In this document: positions 46,307-60,466 of the stretch, piece after piece
Layout of the letters: every line of letters starts with the position of its first letter
How positions within the stretch are numbered: position 1 is the stretch's first letter
DNA from: Sesamum alatum
Lineage: Eukaryota; Streptophyta; Magnoliopsida; Lamiales; Pedaliaceae
Assembly (NCBI GenBank): GCA_034509735.1
Contig: JACGWO010000010.1
Span: 7,825,193-7,889,192 of the forward strand
Direction of reading: 5' to 3'
DNA: 64,000 nt
Program-made: the position numbers and the translations under genes
The notes under the pieces: model-generated
The model's database searches: none
What the model saw: only the letters and a program-made list of their open reading frames with translations
Told to the model about the DNA's origin: nothing

Positions 46307-47800
46307 TTTTCAAATAACGAGTAGATATTTGTAATTATATCACACATCAGGGGAGGTGGAGGTATTTACCCTTAAATATATTAAGTCAAGTATAGTATAG
46401 AAGATCACCTATATCAGTGTGAAGACGGGCCGCTTCAAATTAAAACACTTATGAATCAAAAATGATAATCTAAGGCCAAAATGGACTCAATCGATTGAAT
46501 CAAATATATTAGAGAAAGTATTGTGGGGGTAGTGCTTGTCTTGGTTCCCCATTTCTCAAAGTTTGCATTACTACTATTTTGAGATTATAAGTCGTTGTTA
46601 GAGGACGTTAAAGTCAGGAATATTTGTATTTTTTCAAACAACAAGGAGGTACTTGTAATAATCTAAGGCCAAAATGGAATCAATCTATTTAATCAAAGAT
46701 ATTAGAGAAAGTATTGGGGGGGGGGGGGGGGTGTTAGTGCTTGTCTTGGTTCCCCGCTTCTCATAGTTTGTAGTGCTATTACTTTGACATTGTAAGTCAT
46801 TGTATCTTGTGACACAAATTATTGACACCGTGAGCACTAGAGCGGGGCAAGAATTATCTTGAAGGTAAAACTCTTGTCTCAATTTCATAATATACAAATC
46901 CCATATCCCTCATAGTTACAAGATGCTACAAAAAAAGTGAAAGAGGAATGGCTATGGTTTCTAGATGGGAGGTGTGAATTAAAACACCCTCTTCACCCAA
47001 CGTACTACTTGGTCTTGTATCGACTAAGCAACGATATTCCACTGACTTCTCGTTTGAAACTCTTTTAAGTGTCTGCATGTTCATATGCATTTATTTCCGT
47101 TCATGTGGGGAATTCTTGAAAAATGGTGAACGATAAATTAAAGAATAAATTTATTTAATAAATTTATGTGACTAAATCGTGGTAAGAGATTGGTTACAAT
47201 GTGCGAAGTAGAACAAGTTCGTGACACATGGTGATGGGTGATGGCTCCTAATCTTTATCCAAATCAACCGAATAGGTGTCTATCTCTAAGGTGGTATGTC
47301 TTTTAATTGAAATGATGTGTCCATTGGGTAAAACCCTTTCGGTGAAACGATGCTTATCCCTGGGTGAATTGCTATGTCCTTTTGTTTAAATGTTCCGTCC
47401 ATTCGGATGAAAAATCATAACCTTTCAAAGGCATCTTTTTTATTGGACAAGTCCATTCAATGACATACCACTACTTTGAGATTATAAGTCGTTGTATTCT
47501 GGGAGATAAATTGTTGTCACCATTAGCACCAGAGCGAGGCATAATTGTTTCAAAGTAAAGACTCTAACTCTTGTCCCGACTTCATAATGCACAAATCCCA
47601 CATGTCCCTCATAGTTGACAACACAATCTCTATAATTATATGTATATTATAAAAGTGTGAATGATTTATCATATTTTATGTTTCTTTCTTTCTCTTGATT
47701 CCAATTACATCCCCTAGTCATACAATAATAGATTATAAATTTTTGTGCACAAATAAGTAATTTTGTAATTAGTTTTACAGTTGTTAATTACTTCCATAGT
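46307..47800. repeat. LTR-like direct repeats and non-coding debris (copy 2)
   Basis: Partner of 9100-10600, nearly identical apart from homopolymer lengths (G tract at 46717-46731). No gene recognised. Confidence 0.55.
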
Positions 47801-49214
47801 TGAATTGAGATAGAACTCTAATAAGAATAATATATAATAAAGAGTTTTGTTCACAACTAATAACTAATTAAATAAAATTAGTTAAGAAGCTTAATACTAT
47901 CTAGGAAAATATATAGGCTATATATTTAGAAGAAGATATACTATTTAGAAATATGAAGAAGCAACTATGTGAAAAAAGTGAAGCAATTTGGGATAGTTTT
48001 CCATTAGTTTAATATAATTTAAATTTTATAAAAAAATATTATAAGATATGAGTAATATGTGATTTTTTATATTTTTCCTGATGATTAAAATTGCTTAGGA
48101 AGTATAATTCTATAAAGCAATAAATAATATCTGGCTGAAGTACCTAATTAATAGTATAATACCGCAAGTTCAATGAAAACAAAATTAAATTAGAAACGAG
48201 GACTTTAAAGTAAACAAGTTTATGTTAAAATTAATTACTTATGAAAAAAAAGTTAGAATAAGATCACCTATAACATAAGTGATTCCATTATTAGTTGTCT
48301 TTATAATAGTAATAGTAATTGTAATCATAATTATATTATTCAAAATTAACTTATTTTATGAATTAAATAAATCTATATTTATGGAATGCTTAATGTACTG
48401 GCTACTTGGTCTTTAACAATTCTACTACATCATTTCTGTAATAAGTAATTTGATTTATGTATATTTATATTTTTAATTGGGTTAATTATATTTACATCCC
48501 CTCACCTATTGTCCTTTTACACAAGTCACTCATACCTTTTGAAAAGTTACGAAACCACGTCTAACAACCTTTAAAATGCAAAAAGTCCTTATTGACCCAT
48601 CAAACTTTAATATAATTTTTCAAGGACATAAATGCTCTTAGAGGTGTTTTTGTAATTACCAAAAAGGTAAAGGAGGTGTCCTAATTATGAGGGTGAATAC
48701 TATGGCCCTATATATTCTTTTATTTTTTATACCAATTTAAGTTTAATTTATTATATTAAATTTTTTAATTTGAATCTCTAAATAAAATTATACCTTTTCA
48801 TAACAGAAATATTAAATTATTCAATTAATGTATTAATAAAATTAGTTGTTGGATTATAAGTTTAATTCAAAAAAATTATGACACTTGTATAAATTATTAA
48901 AATAAAAGAGTATTATCCTCTATTTTTATTTATATCCTCTATTTTTATTTATAACTATTTTACTAAAACTAATAAATTACAATTCAAAATATTTAAGGTA
49001 TTTTATATAAGTCATATTAGAATTAGCAAAATAAATAATTTATTTATTGCTAGATATTTTAAAATATTAAATTATTTTTTAAGAAAAAATTATCCTTTCT
49101 TCCCCAACCCAACCGCCATGCCCACCCCCAACCTCCACCGACACCCTTGCCCTCGCCCCAGCCACCCCGTTGCCACTTGTGCCCTTGCCCTGCTTGCACC
49201 CTCCTTGTTGCCTG

Positions 49215-51356
49215 CAGGGGTGCATACAAGCTGAGCTTGGCCAAAGTTTTTGGCCCGAGCTCCCTATTTCAAGCTTGACCTCGAGTTCGAGCTCATTGTT
49301 AACAAAACGAACTTGATTTTTTTTTTTTTTATATTTTTCTTCGAACAAATTTGACCATATTACAATAAGGTTGTGTTGTTGAAAATTCAGGATTTGAGCG
49401 ATAATTAGTTCGAGGAATAGAAGATTTAAAAGATATTCAAAAGGCTTTCTTATTTGAATATATGACTTGACAATATTTTTGTTATATATCTATTATTGGT
49501 CTAGTAGTAATATATGAGTAACAGTATAGAATATATATATCAAATTATCTAAACACTTGCAAGTTATATATTTAAAAAATTCAAAAAAAAATATATTTGT
49601 CTAGATAAAGTTTTTTATTATATTATATAATCTATTAATTTTAATTAAATAAAAAACATAATTTATTTTCTAAAAAGTAAAATGAGAATGGTCATAAACA
49701 TACATTCTTAAAGTAGGATGATGTCAGTTGAATTTTTTATTTTAATTATACAAAATAAAAAAAAAATCAAAGAGTACTTCATACATGTTATGTATATATA
49801 TACGGGGTAATAGCACTTTTGGTCCCATAAGTTAGGCCTGTTTCACTTTTGGTACCATTCATTATGGGAGTAGCATTGTTGGTCCCGTAAGTTGCAAAAA
49901 TTAACACTTTTGGTCCACGTCTATAATTCCATCTATTATTTAACGGATTTGACCATTTTCCGTTAAATTTTTCTGTTGGACGAAATTTTGGCGCCATTTC
50001 TTACTTAGTAACATTTTTGGAGGGTAATATAACTAATTTTAGGAGGAAAATCGAAGTTTGAAACTTTGGGTGCAAAGAAAGAGATTTTCCCTCTCTTCAC
50101 CCAAAAAAATTCAATCTCATCTCCAATTACCCGTTTTTAAGTCTTATTCATTGTTGAAATTTAGTACAAAATAGAAAAATTTTAAAGCAAAAAAATTAAA
50201 TGGGTAAGGAGACTTTTTTGCAGTCCTCTTACCAGTTTAGTACAAAATAGAAGAATTTTAAAGCAAAAAAAAAATTAAATGGGCAAGTGACTTTTTTGCA
50301 GTCCTCTTACCAATTTAGTACAAAATAGAAGAATTTTAAAATCAAAAAAATTAAATGGGCGAGGAATTTTTTTTGCTTTAAAATTCTTTATTTTGTACTA
50401 AAAACTGGTAATTGGAGATGAGATTGAATTTTTTTTTGGTGAGGAGAGGAAAAATCTCTTTCTTTGCACTCAAAGCTTCAAACTTTGATTCCCTCCCCCC
50501 CCCCCAAATTAGTTATATTATCCTCCAAAAATGTCACTAAGCAAGAAATGGCGCCAAAATTCCCTCCAACACAAAAATCTAACGAAAAATGGTCAACTCC
50601 GGTAAATAATAGACAGAATTATAGACGTGGACCAAAAGTGTTAATTTTTACAACTTATGGGACCAAAAGTGCTAATCCCGTAGTGAATGATACCAAAAGT
50701 GAAACAGGCCTAATTTATGGGACCAAAAGTGTTATTTCCCCTATATATACATATATATAATGACATAACAAAGAAAATAAGTAAAATTGTTCAATCATCA
50801 TTGTTGTTATTATCGATTAATTCATGGGAATCACCAAATTTCAACATACTTTGGCTCATGGTACAAATAAATACTCATAAATAAATATAAATATATCAAT
50901 TAATTATTAGAACTTGTTAATTTACAAAACTACAGGAGATTACAATTGATATTGAAACATAACAATAAAAATCATATGGATTATACTAAATAATTACTTA
51001 AAAATTATCAAAACTTATTAAATTGGCAATTAATCTTATTATCATATAGATATTAGATAATATAGATAAAAATACCCTATTTTATTATTATCTAAAATTA
51101 AAGTATGAGATATTGATTATTCATTCTAATATATATGGTGAATTTTGAATATAAATTTGAAATAATATTGAAAATATAATTAAATATATAAAAATACTTT
51201 TAAAAAAAGAAAAAAGAAAAAAATGCCTCGCAAGCTTGCATACAGAAATAATAGAGCTCGAGCCCGTCGAGTAGGCTCGACTCAAGCTCAAGTCGAGCTC
51301 GAAATTGAGCCGGCTCGCAAGGCTAGCGAGCTGGCTTAACTTGACTTATATCCCTA
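49215..51356. mobile_element. hAT-like element nested in the MULE core (copy 2)
   Basis: Partner of 11996-14142 with the same CAGGGG...ATCCCTA ends and the same imperfect flanks. Confidence 0.75.
49804..50741. mobile_element. Foldback MULE nested in the hAT-like element (copy 2)
   Basis: Partner of 12586-13525, 938 bp, with TATATATAC target duplication on both sides. Differences are mostly in homopolymers. Confidence 0.93.
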
Positions 51357-52295
51357 ATCGCCTCCCTGCCTGTGCCCAGCCTCTTTTCCGCCTTCTCCAG
51401 ACCTCGCCGCCACCTAGCCTTCAGCCTCCCTTCGTTCGCCATCTAAATATGTATGTATAAATATATATATATATATATACATATATGTAATTTATTAATT
51501 TCAGTAAGATTTTGTTATAAGTAAATAGAGGATAAATAATCTTTTAATTTGAAGAATTTAAAATAATTTAGACAAGTGTGAATTTTTTTTTAATTTAAAT
51601 TTATAACCTAGTAACTAATTTTTATTCATATATTAATTAAATGATTTAATATTCAATTATTAAAAAGTGTAATTTTTTATAGATATTCAATAAACAACAT
51701 TAATAAAATAATTTAAACTTAATTTAAAAATTGATCTAAGATATAAATAATATATGGGGTCATACTCATCCACATAAATATACTTTTACACACCCTTTAC
51801 CTTTTGGTATTTATTGAAACACCCCTGAGGACATTTCTATCATTAAAAGATTATATTAAAGTTTGACCAGATCATATAGGGGCATTTACTTAAACACTGC
51901 CCGGTTGGTTTTTATAATTTTTCAAAAGACGGGAGTGATTTAAAAACGCAACAGATGAGGGAGGATAAATATAATTTATTCCTTTTTAATTAAACTCTAA
52001 CTTAATAAAATTAGTCAATAATTTTAATACCTATTCAATTCAATTCATTCCATAAAATATTTTTTGTCAATTTAGACTACTTTTTACAACATGAGGAATA
52101 AGGTAAAGAGTAAAGAGATTATTACAAGAAAATTATATCGTAAACAACTTTAATGATAGTATAAGATTTTAAAAAATTAAAAAAAAAATCAAAAACTAAT
52201 TATTTGTTTCATTATTCGTACAACTCGGAAAAAATCAAAATGTTATTTCATTCTTGAAGCAAATTTGGTACATAGATTAATTTAAATAATAATTA

Positions 52296-52552
52296 GGGTA
52301 AATTATATTGACACCCCCTAAGGTTAGACCCAATGACACAAACACCCCCTGTCTTTTGCGAGATTTCAACTACATCCCCTGAGGGTTGTTAGTGTAATGT
52401 TTTTCAAGGGGTATTACTGTAAGCTTTGCCTTTGAATAGTGGGTGTAGTTGTAATACAATTGCAACCTCAGCGATTGTAGCTGTAATTTTAACAAAAACA
52501 GGGGGTGCCTGTGTTTTGGTCTAACCTCAAGAGGTGTCACTATAATTTATCC
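52296..52552. mobile_element. MULE-type MITE (copy 2)
   Basis: Partner of 15078-15335, 257 bp, with the same one-mismatch 9-bp flanks. Confidence 0.88.
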
Positions 52553-54152
52553 TAGTAATTATTTATATATTTTTCGTATAATGTTCTTTTTATTATAAAT
52601 ATTTTAATGTTTTGGTAGCCTAGATTAAAAACATATTCATTTTACTTAAATATAGTTTTATTATACATTAGTAGTCTATAATTTATTTTTTTGGTCTTAA
52701 TTGACTATAGATGCTACTTGATTAAGAAATGTATTACTATTATGAACAGTTGAAAGAAATGCATATATATCAAATTTTAGCATATAAAATTACTTGTTTG
52801 GTCTTATGTAATGCGTTAAAAATGCTATATGTTTTAAATATTGATCTCGACCAAAAGAAAACTTAAGCTTAATTTAATAGTATTTTTTTAATAATTTTTA
52901 CTTCTTATAATTTTGAGTTTTTAGTAAATCTCCTTAATCTGATTTTCATTTAATATATATTATAATTAATTAACAGAATACAAACATAAAATATAGAATA
53001 ATGATAGTAGCAAAATAAAAATTAAAAAAAAAAACTTGATGTGTTTACGTTCCTTACATGTAAACACGTTCTGTCATGTGTATTATAACCTTAACACACG
53101 ATAAATTATTGAGTCGTTTCTACTAATAAGTTTAATTAATATTCTACCAGGTGTTAAACACATACAAAGTTATATTGTGTGGTAGATTTCTAATGAAGAT
53201 TGAGACAAACTAATTTAGATTAGATTAGATCATACATGTGTCTTATATTATTAATTGAATAAATTCAATTAATAAAAGTAATATATTATAATATATATGA
53301 GTTAACATGAAATGTTATTAGTTTTTTAATTTGTTCTCGTGACTAAAATAATCTGATTAAAACTACATAATAGAACAATTATACATGGCAATAAACATGG
53401 ATGCCTAATTAATAGTGTAGTTAGACCAATAACTGCACTCTTAAATATTTAACAAATTGAAGTTTGATCAATAAACTTATATTACATGATTTTTCCAACA
53501 ATAGGTAATTTTTATATCATCTTAGTTAAAAATTGTAATACTTATTATTCCACTTAAATTCATTTCATAAATGGTTTAATAAATTTAGAACTTTGTTCTA
53601 GAATCTCTTCGGACAATATGATGAATAAAATAAAAGCTTCATAACGAGGCTATTAGTAGAAAAGTATGTTATAAATAATTTTAATTAAAGATAGTTAATT
53701 ATCATAAGAAGTATAATATTAAAACAAAAATAAATGAAATGAATTATTAATATATTTATTTCTTTTTAAATTTGCACAACTAAAAAATGAAAATATTATT
53801 TCGTAAGAGAAACAAGTTTAGAAGAACCACAAGTTCAATGAAAATAAAGTTGAACTAAAAACATGGATTTTTATATATGCTTATTTATTCCATTTCAACT
53901 AATTTCACTAAATATTATTCGCCAATTTTTTGAGTTGTATTTATTTGATAAGTAATTTAAATCTACCCTTTAATTAGATGTTAAACATATCAAAACTAAA
54001 TGATAATAGGATCCTATAGAATTGTCTGTAACTATATTGTATTATATAATTATACTTTTTGGACTTTCTTTTAACAATAATATAGTTTAAATATAATACC
54101 AAATGTCCTTTCTCTATTCTAAAACTTGGATCAGTTTCCCATATGTTTCATT

Positions 54153-55437
54153 GGGATAATTTTACTTTTCGTACCCCAGGTATGGCCTTATTTCACCTTT
54201 GGTACCCCCTGTTTCCATGTCATCAATGTTGATACCCAAGATTTCTTTTTTCCATCGAGCTGAGTACCTGTCATTAGTTGACCGTCAAAGTTAACGGTCA
54301 AAGTCATTTTGGCGGGAAAATTGGCAGTTTTTTGCCAATTTAAGCACTTGTTTGGCTACCATTTACTACATCACAAAAATTAGAGTTGAAAAAGTAAAAT
54401 TGAGAATATTTTTGGAAAAAAAACGAGAGGTATGAGGAGAAATCAGTTTCAACCTTACCCAAATATGAGTGTGGGTTGATCTAATGAGACCGTAATTAGG
54501 ACAATGCCCAAAACCTTCTTCCCGAATTTATTTTGGTCCAAAAAGTCTTCAATGGTAGCTCAATTCCACACTCACAATACATTTTTTCCACATAAATTTT
54601 AAAATTTACCATTAATTCTTTGTAATGGTAAATTCTTTGTAAAGGGAATCAACGGAGAAGACACCAAAAAAATTATTATTATTTTAATTTTAAAAATTAA
54701 GTAAAATTAATTTAATTTTTTCAAAATTTAAAAATAATAAAACATATTAATTTTTTAGTTTAAATAATATATTGGGAGTTTTAATTAAAAATATTATTTA
54801 TAGTAAATAATATAACTTAAAAAAATTATATAATTTTTGGTATTTTAAATTTAATTAGTATATTTTGTATTATGATTTTGTAATTTAAATTTTTAACTTT
54901 TAGAATTTTTAATATTTTAGGTATTTTTATATTTAGTTAAGGGATAATTTCGCTTTTAGGTATTTTTATATTTAGTTAAGGGACATATTTAGTAAATTAA
55001 TTAGGACATGCCCAAAACCTTCTTCCCAGATTTATTTTGGTCCAAGAAGTCTTCAATGGTAGCTCAATTCCACACTCACAATACATTTTTTCCACATAAA
55101 TGTTCTCATTAGACGAACCCACACTCGTATTTGAGTAAGATTGAAACTGATTTATCCTCATACCTCTCGTTTTTTTCCTCAAAATATTCTCAATTTTACC
55201 TTTTCAACTCTAGTTTTTGTGTAGTAAATGGTAGCCAAACATGTGCTTAAATTGGCAAAAAACTGCCAATTTTCCCGTCAAAATGACTTTGACCGTTAAC
55301 TCTGACGGTCAACTAACGGCAGGTACTCAGCTCGATGAAAAAAGGAAACTTTGGGTATCAATATTGATGAGATGGAAACAGGGGGTACCAAAGGTGAAAT
55401 AAGGCCATACCTGGGGTACCAAAAGTGAAATTATCCC
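54153..55437. mobile_element. MULE carrying a GRF zinc-finger fragment (copy 2)
   Basis: Partner of 16939-18230, 1285 bp, with TGTTTCATT at 54144-54152 and 55438-55446. Confidence 0.95.
54997..55182 (-). pseudogene. GRF-type zinc finger fragment (copy 2)
   Basis: Identical 61-residue frame to 17787-17972 (CECG...GRRFWACPN, then stop). Still open in both copies, but the finger is incomplete. Confidence 0.75.
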
Positions 55438-55867
55438 TGTTTCATTCAACCGCAACATTTTGAGTAGTCTATATTTTCAAATAAACGAACTCCTATGAAA
55501 CTAGATTCAAGGGCTTCTTAAACATAGGTTGATAGACATTTAAAGTACTTCCTATGACATAATTATAACTACTTAAATTAACATTTTTTCTTATAACTGG
55601 TAATATATGATATGATACTTTTATAATATTTTTCACTATTTATTGTACACCTACTGTATTCCAAAGTACAAATTAAGTTTAATTTATAGAGTTTTATCCA
55701 TAACTTATTATATAAAATTAGTTAAAAATCTTAGTACTAACTAGGAAAATTATATACGCTACATATATAGGTGAAGATACGATTTAGAAATTTGAAGAGG
55801 CAATTATGCAAAAGAAAGGGAAGCAATTGGGATATTTTTCCATTAATTTAATATAATTTAAATTTTA

Positions 55868-56960
55868 GGGTAAATTATATCTACCTCCCCTGAGGTTTGG
55901 CATAATTATAAATACCCCCTCGTTGTTTGAAAAATTACAAATACCCCCCTGAAGTTTATAACCGACTAACAAATAACTCATTTTCATCAATTTTTATGGG
56001 TGAACTGATCAAAATGCCCTTATACATTGAATTATTTTTATTTAATTTTTAAATTTTTTTTGGACTACAATGTGCAGGGAGAGGTTTCTTAAGTTTTTCA
56101 CACAGATGAGCAATAATGCAATTTGCCTTGGCCGATTTTTCTACAATGTTAATAAAAAATTCAAGGGCAAAATGATCAATTTCAGGCCGTTGGTTAAAAA
56201 TTACAAACCTCAGGGGGTATTTGTACACTACAAGAGAACAAGGTTTCAGAGATCGAAATTTCTGTCTCTGAAGCCTACAAATCCGTCTTTGAAGAAAATC
56301 AGAGACGGAAATTTTCATCAATAAATCTGTAGCTGAAGGTCCAATGGCTGATTCCGTAGCTGTTTTCCGTCTCTGAAGTTAAGACAGAAATTTCCGTCGC
56401 TAAATCCATCTTTGAATTCAAAAAATATTAATAAACAATCATCTTTGAATCCGTGGCTAATCTGTCTCTAAATTTGTAAATCTCCCATAGATGATCATCT
56501 CTAATTTTGTAGTTATTTCAGTGGCCGAATCTATACTAATTTTATAGATGAAAATAATAATTTTGCACCCCTGCTCGGATTTTGCATACAAGATCAATTT
56601 GCATTCATCCCCCAAAAAAATGTCAAATAGCTACAAAACCAATTTAGATTCATTCATTGCTCCGATTTACATCCAACGAGGTTTAACACTGAGTTTAATA
56701 ACAAGAAACATATCAAAAGGAAGTAAGAATCTAAAAAAATTTCCCACAAGTCGCAGTTGGAGAGTTAGGGTGCACGCTTTTGAACCTCGAAGAAGAAATT
56801 CCATTAGCTGCCGCACCAACAACAAGTCTAGCATGGTGATCGCAATTCATGGTTGAATCAAAGAGGAGTCATAAGATACAAAAATGCAATTCTAGCCATC
56901 TAGCAACGAGGGGTATTTGTAATTATACTAAACCTCAGAGAAAGTAGATGTAATTTACCC
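55868..56960. mobile_element. 1.09 kb MULE in block A (copy 2)
   Basis: Partner of 18662-19753 with TAAATTTTA on the left and TAAATTTTA at 56961-56969 on the right. The right arm carries a few more changes than copy 1 (AAACCTCAGAGAAAG). Confidence 0.92.
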
Positions 56961-57413
56961 TAAATTTTATAATAAGATATTATAAATATATGAGTAATAT
57001 GAGATTTTATTTTAATTTTTTTTGATGACTAAAATGATTGAAATTGCATAAGAAATATAATTTTATGAAGAAATAAAAAGTAACTTGCAAGGATACCTTA
57101 ATAGAATAATACTGCAAGTTCGATGAAAATAAAATTCAATTAAAAAGAAAGACTTTAAAGTAAATGTTAAAATCAATTACTTATGAAAACAAAGTTAGAA
57201 TAAGATCACCTATATCATAAGTGATTTCATAATTAATTGTCTTTATAATAGTAATTGTAATCATAATAATACTATTCGTTTAACTTATTTTATGAATTAA
57301 ATAAATCTGTATATATGGAATGCTTAATGCACTAGCTGCTTGGTCTATAAGTATGCTACTACATTATTTTCAAAAATATGTAATTTGATTTATGTGTATT
57401 TATATTTTTAATT

Positions 57414-58295
57414 GGGATAATTACATTTGCACTCCATCACTTATTGCTCTTTTACAAAAACCACCCCTATCTTTTTGAAAATTACAGAAATCACCCCTAG
57501 CAGTCTTTAGAACATGAAAATGCCCCTATCGGCCCTGTCAAACTTTAATATAATTTTTCAAGTATAGAAATGCGCTCAGGGGTGTTTCTGTAATTACCAA
57601 AAGGTAGAGGAGATGCCAAAGTAATGTTTACGGGGATGTCAAACTTTAATATAATTTTTCAAGGGTAGAAATACGCTTAAGGGTGTTTTTATAATTACCA
57701 AAAGGTAGAGCGGATGTCAAAGTAATGTTTACAGGGATTAGAAATATGACCCTATATATTCTTTTATTATTTATACCAATTTTCAATTTATTTTATTTTA
57801 TTAATTTTTTATTTGATTCTCTATATAAAATTAAATTTTTTCATAACAGAAATATTAAATAATTCAATTAATATGTTAATAAAACGAGTTACTAGATTAT
57901 AAGTTTAATCAAAAAAAATTCACACTTGTATAAATTATTTGAAATTATTAAAATAAAAATATTATTTATCCTCTATCTTTATTATAACTAATTTTACTAA
58001 AATTAATAAATTATAATTCAAAATAATTTATGTATATATAAATCGTATTGGAATTAGTAAAATAAATAATTTATTTATTAAAAAGATATTTTCAATTTTT
58101 TTTTGGAAGTGAAAGCGATGAACTATTATTAATTGAAGCAAATCGATTACAATGAATCTTGTCGAATATCAATATATAATAGAGACAATTACAACAATCA
58201 TATCGTGATCAATAATATCACATAAATTAAATACAAACAATACCTTACTATTACAGTATGCAAATAATATCTACTATGTAGCAGAACATCATCCC
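57414..58295. mobile_element. Left part of the P-type MULE cut by element X (copy 2)
   Basis: Partner of 20208-21091, with the same internal tandem duplication and the same broken SINE. Confidence 0.85.
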
Positions 58296-59024
58296 ACAGA
58301 GGTTGGGACAGTATGTTGTCCCATTTCAATGTTGGAACAGAATTTGGGACGATGTTGGGGCGAAATAATATCGGTCCAAAAAAGTCCTATCCCAAAATAT
58401 TTGGGATGATTTTGGGACAGATTTTGGCAACCGTCCCAAAATTTGGAATGACATTTGGGACAGCCTAACAAGCCTTCCCAAAATATGTCCAAAGGACGGA
58501 TAATTTAAATAACTGTTTGGGACGGCATGACGGATGGTGTGGGACGGATCGTCGTTCCAAATTCCATCCCTAATTTTAAACCGGACATATTATTACTGGA
58601 ACGATTATTGGGACAATGTTTAGAACACGTTTTTATTTTTATTTGGGACGACCTTACGGACGGTTTGGGATGAAATTTTTAAATCGGACGCATTATTTTT
58701 GGAACAATCGTTGGGACGGTGTTTGGGACATGACCTTTTCTTTTTTATTTGGGATAAAATGTCATTCCAAATTCTGTCCCTAATTTTAATTAATTTTAAA
58801 AATAATTCGATTGCATTTTCTTCTATATTTTTTTTGTTAATATTGTATTAAATTTCTAATTGAAGACAACATTTCTCATACGAAAGAAATTCAAATTAGC
58901 CAAAAATATAATGTATTGTTTACATCCGAATTTCAAAAGGAAAACACATACGAAAGAAATTCAAATTAGCCAAAATATATTGTATTGTTTACATCCGAAT
59001 GTAAAAAGGAAAACATAAAATATC

Positions 59025-59348
59025 CTAGTCTAACGGCTGGGGCGGATGCTGGTCGATGGGCTCATCCTCTGCCGACTGCTGCGTGGACTCCTCGACTGGG
59101 ATGTCAGCAGCCGAGGATCGAGGTGGAACTATAGGTGGATGGTTTGGAAGCAACGTCGAGATCCCCATCTTGTTGAAGAGCACACCCAACATGAGCTTAA
59201 TTTCTGAAGTTGTGTTGAGATAGGAGGTTCTAGCGGTGGCGCAACAGTGGACGTCCAGGCTGTGTGGTCTGTGGTCCGTGGGCGAGCGGCGTCTGACGTG
59301 AATGCCTCGGACCCCATGCCAAAAACTCGGCCCCGTTTCCAACATCAT
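59025..59348 (-). CDS. Hypothetical 107-residue ORF in element X (copy 2)
   Basis: Identical protein to 21820-22143. Function unknown; possible CACTA second-gene tail or captured piece. Confidence 0.3.
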   Translation of the reverse strand: MMLETGPSFWHGVRGIHVRRRSPTDHRPHSLDVHCCATARTSYLNTTSEIKLMLGVLFNKMGISTLLPNHPPIVPPRSSAADIPVEESTQQSAEDEPIDQHPPQPLD

Positions 59349-59418
59349 GTGGCAAAGAAAATAGGCTCAGCTGTCACAGTGTCACCAAATTCACAATATA
59401 TAGTATGTAAATGCTCAC

Positions 59419-59852
59419 CAAGAACAGCGCAAGGGAAGTTGAAAGCCGTGATCACACCAACTATCCCTAAAGGATTCCACATCTATTTAGCAACAACATG
59501 AAAAAAGATTAGAAGTTGCGATATATAACAATTTACATAAAACTATGATCCAAATAACATCTAGATACCTCCAACATCATATGATTTGGTCCTGTTCAAA
59601 GATTAAACATAAAAAGTAAATAAGCTAGCTTATAAACATTACATAAAAGTATGTGGTTGTTACGGTAATAAATGTAATGTCTGACTCCAAAAACAAGTGA
59701 TATAGACGGCTACACCAAAAATAGCATTAAGTTTAACCGATAAATAACTAGAAAGAGGGTTGCAATCTTATAAGCTTACTTTCAGAAGGTATAACAGATC
59801 CATTCAACTGACGACTTAATCCCACAGCGAAGTCACACATATCAATTATTTC
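59419..59852 (-). pseudogene. ALDH7-type aldehyde dehydrogenase fragment, 3 exons (copy 2)
   Basis: Exons 59780-59852, 59569-59591 and 59419-59482, identical in coding sequence and splice borders to copy 1. Confidence 0.9.
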
Positions 59853-60466
59853 CTGCAATAACATTGCTCTGACATAAGAGAATGGACTAACCAATATCTT
59901 GATACTTTTGGAAGTTCATAAAATGTGGATTCCAAGGAAATAATTCTTACAAATACACATGACCCACTTAGTTTCTACGAACTATCTGACAAATTACAAG
60001 TACTACTTCTCAAATTTGTAAATTTCTAAAAAGAGATCAAAGTGTGAAGCTTGACCAATAACACATATCTTTCAATATTTGTAGCTTATATAATTGTAAT
60101 TTTACTATTTCCCAAGTCCTCCTTCTATGAAGTAATGGTCACGAAAGAAACCATAATGTAAAAGATTGTACACCAAAAAGTAAAGACAAAACAACTTTAA
60201 ACTTAGAATATTTCTGCTAAGTTTAGGTTGCTATTTGAGACCAAAGAGAAAAACACACGACATATTTAGCCCAAGAAAAAGCAACGTCCAGAATGAGAAG
60301 ATGCATTTATATTTAATTACAAATTACAACTGTACAATGTATAAGCTATAACTTTTCCCTGAATCCAGACTGACAATATGCATTTATATTTAATTAGGTA
60401 GCTATTTTTTGTTAACACAAAAAAAGAAGAATAACTCAAGCCTAGTAATCTCTCTATCAGTAAGGT

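Larger units (their letters stand above)
48479..51982. mobile_element. MULE with nested hAT and MULE (block P, copy 2)
   Basis: Partner of 11259-14764, 3504 bp, with TTTTTAATT on both sides (48470-48478 and 51983-51991). Nested order is unchanged. Confidence 0.9.
53243..58295. repeat. Block A (copy 2)
   Basis: Partner of 16027-21091, with the GRF MULE, the 1.09 kb MULE and the cut P-type MULE (from 57414) in the same order. Confidence 0.93.
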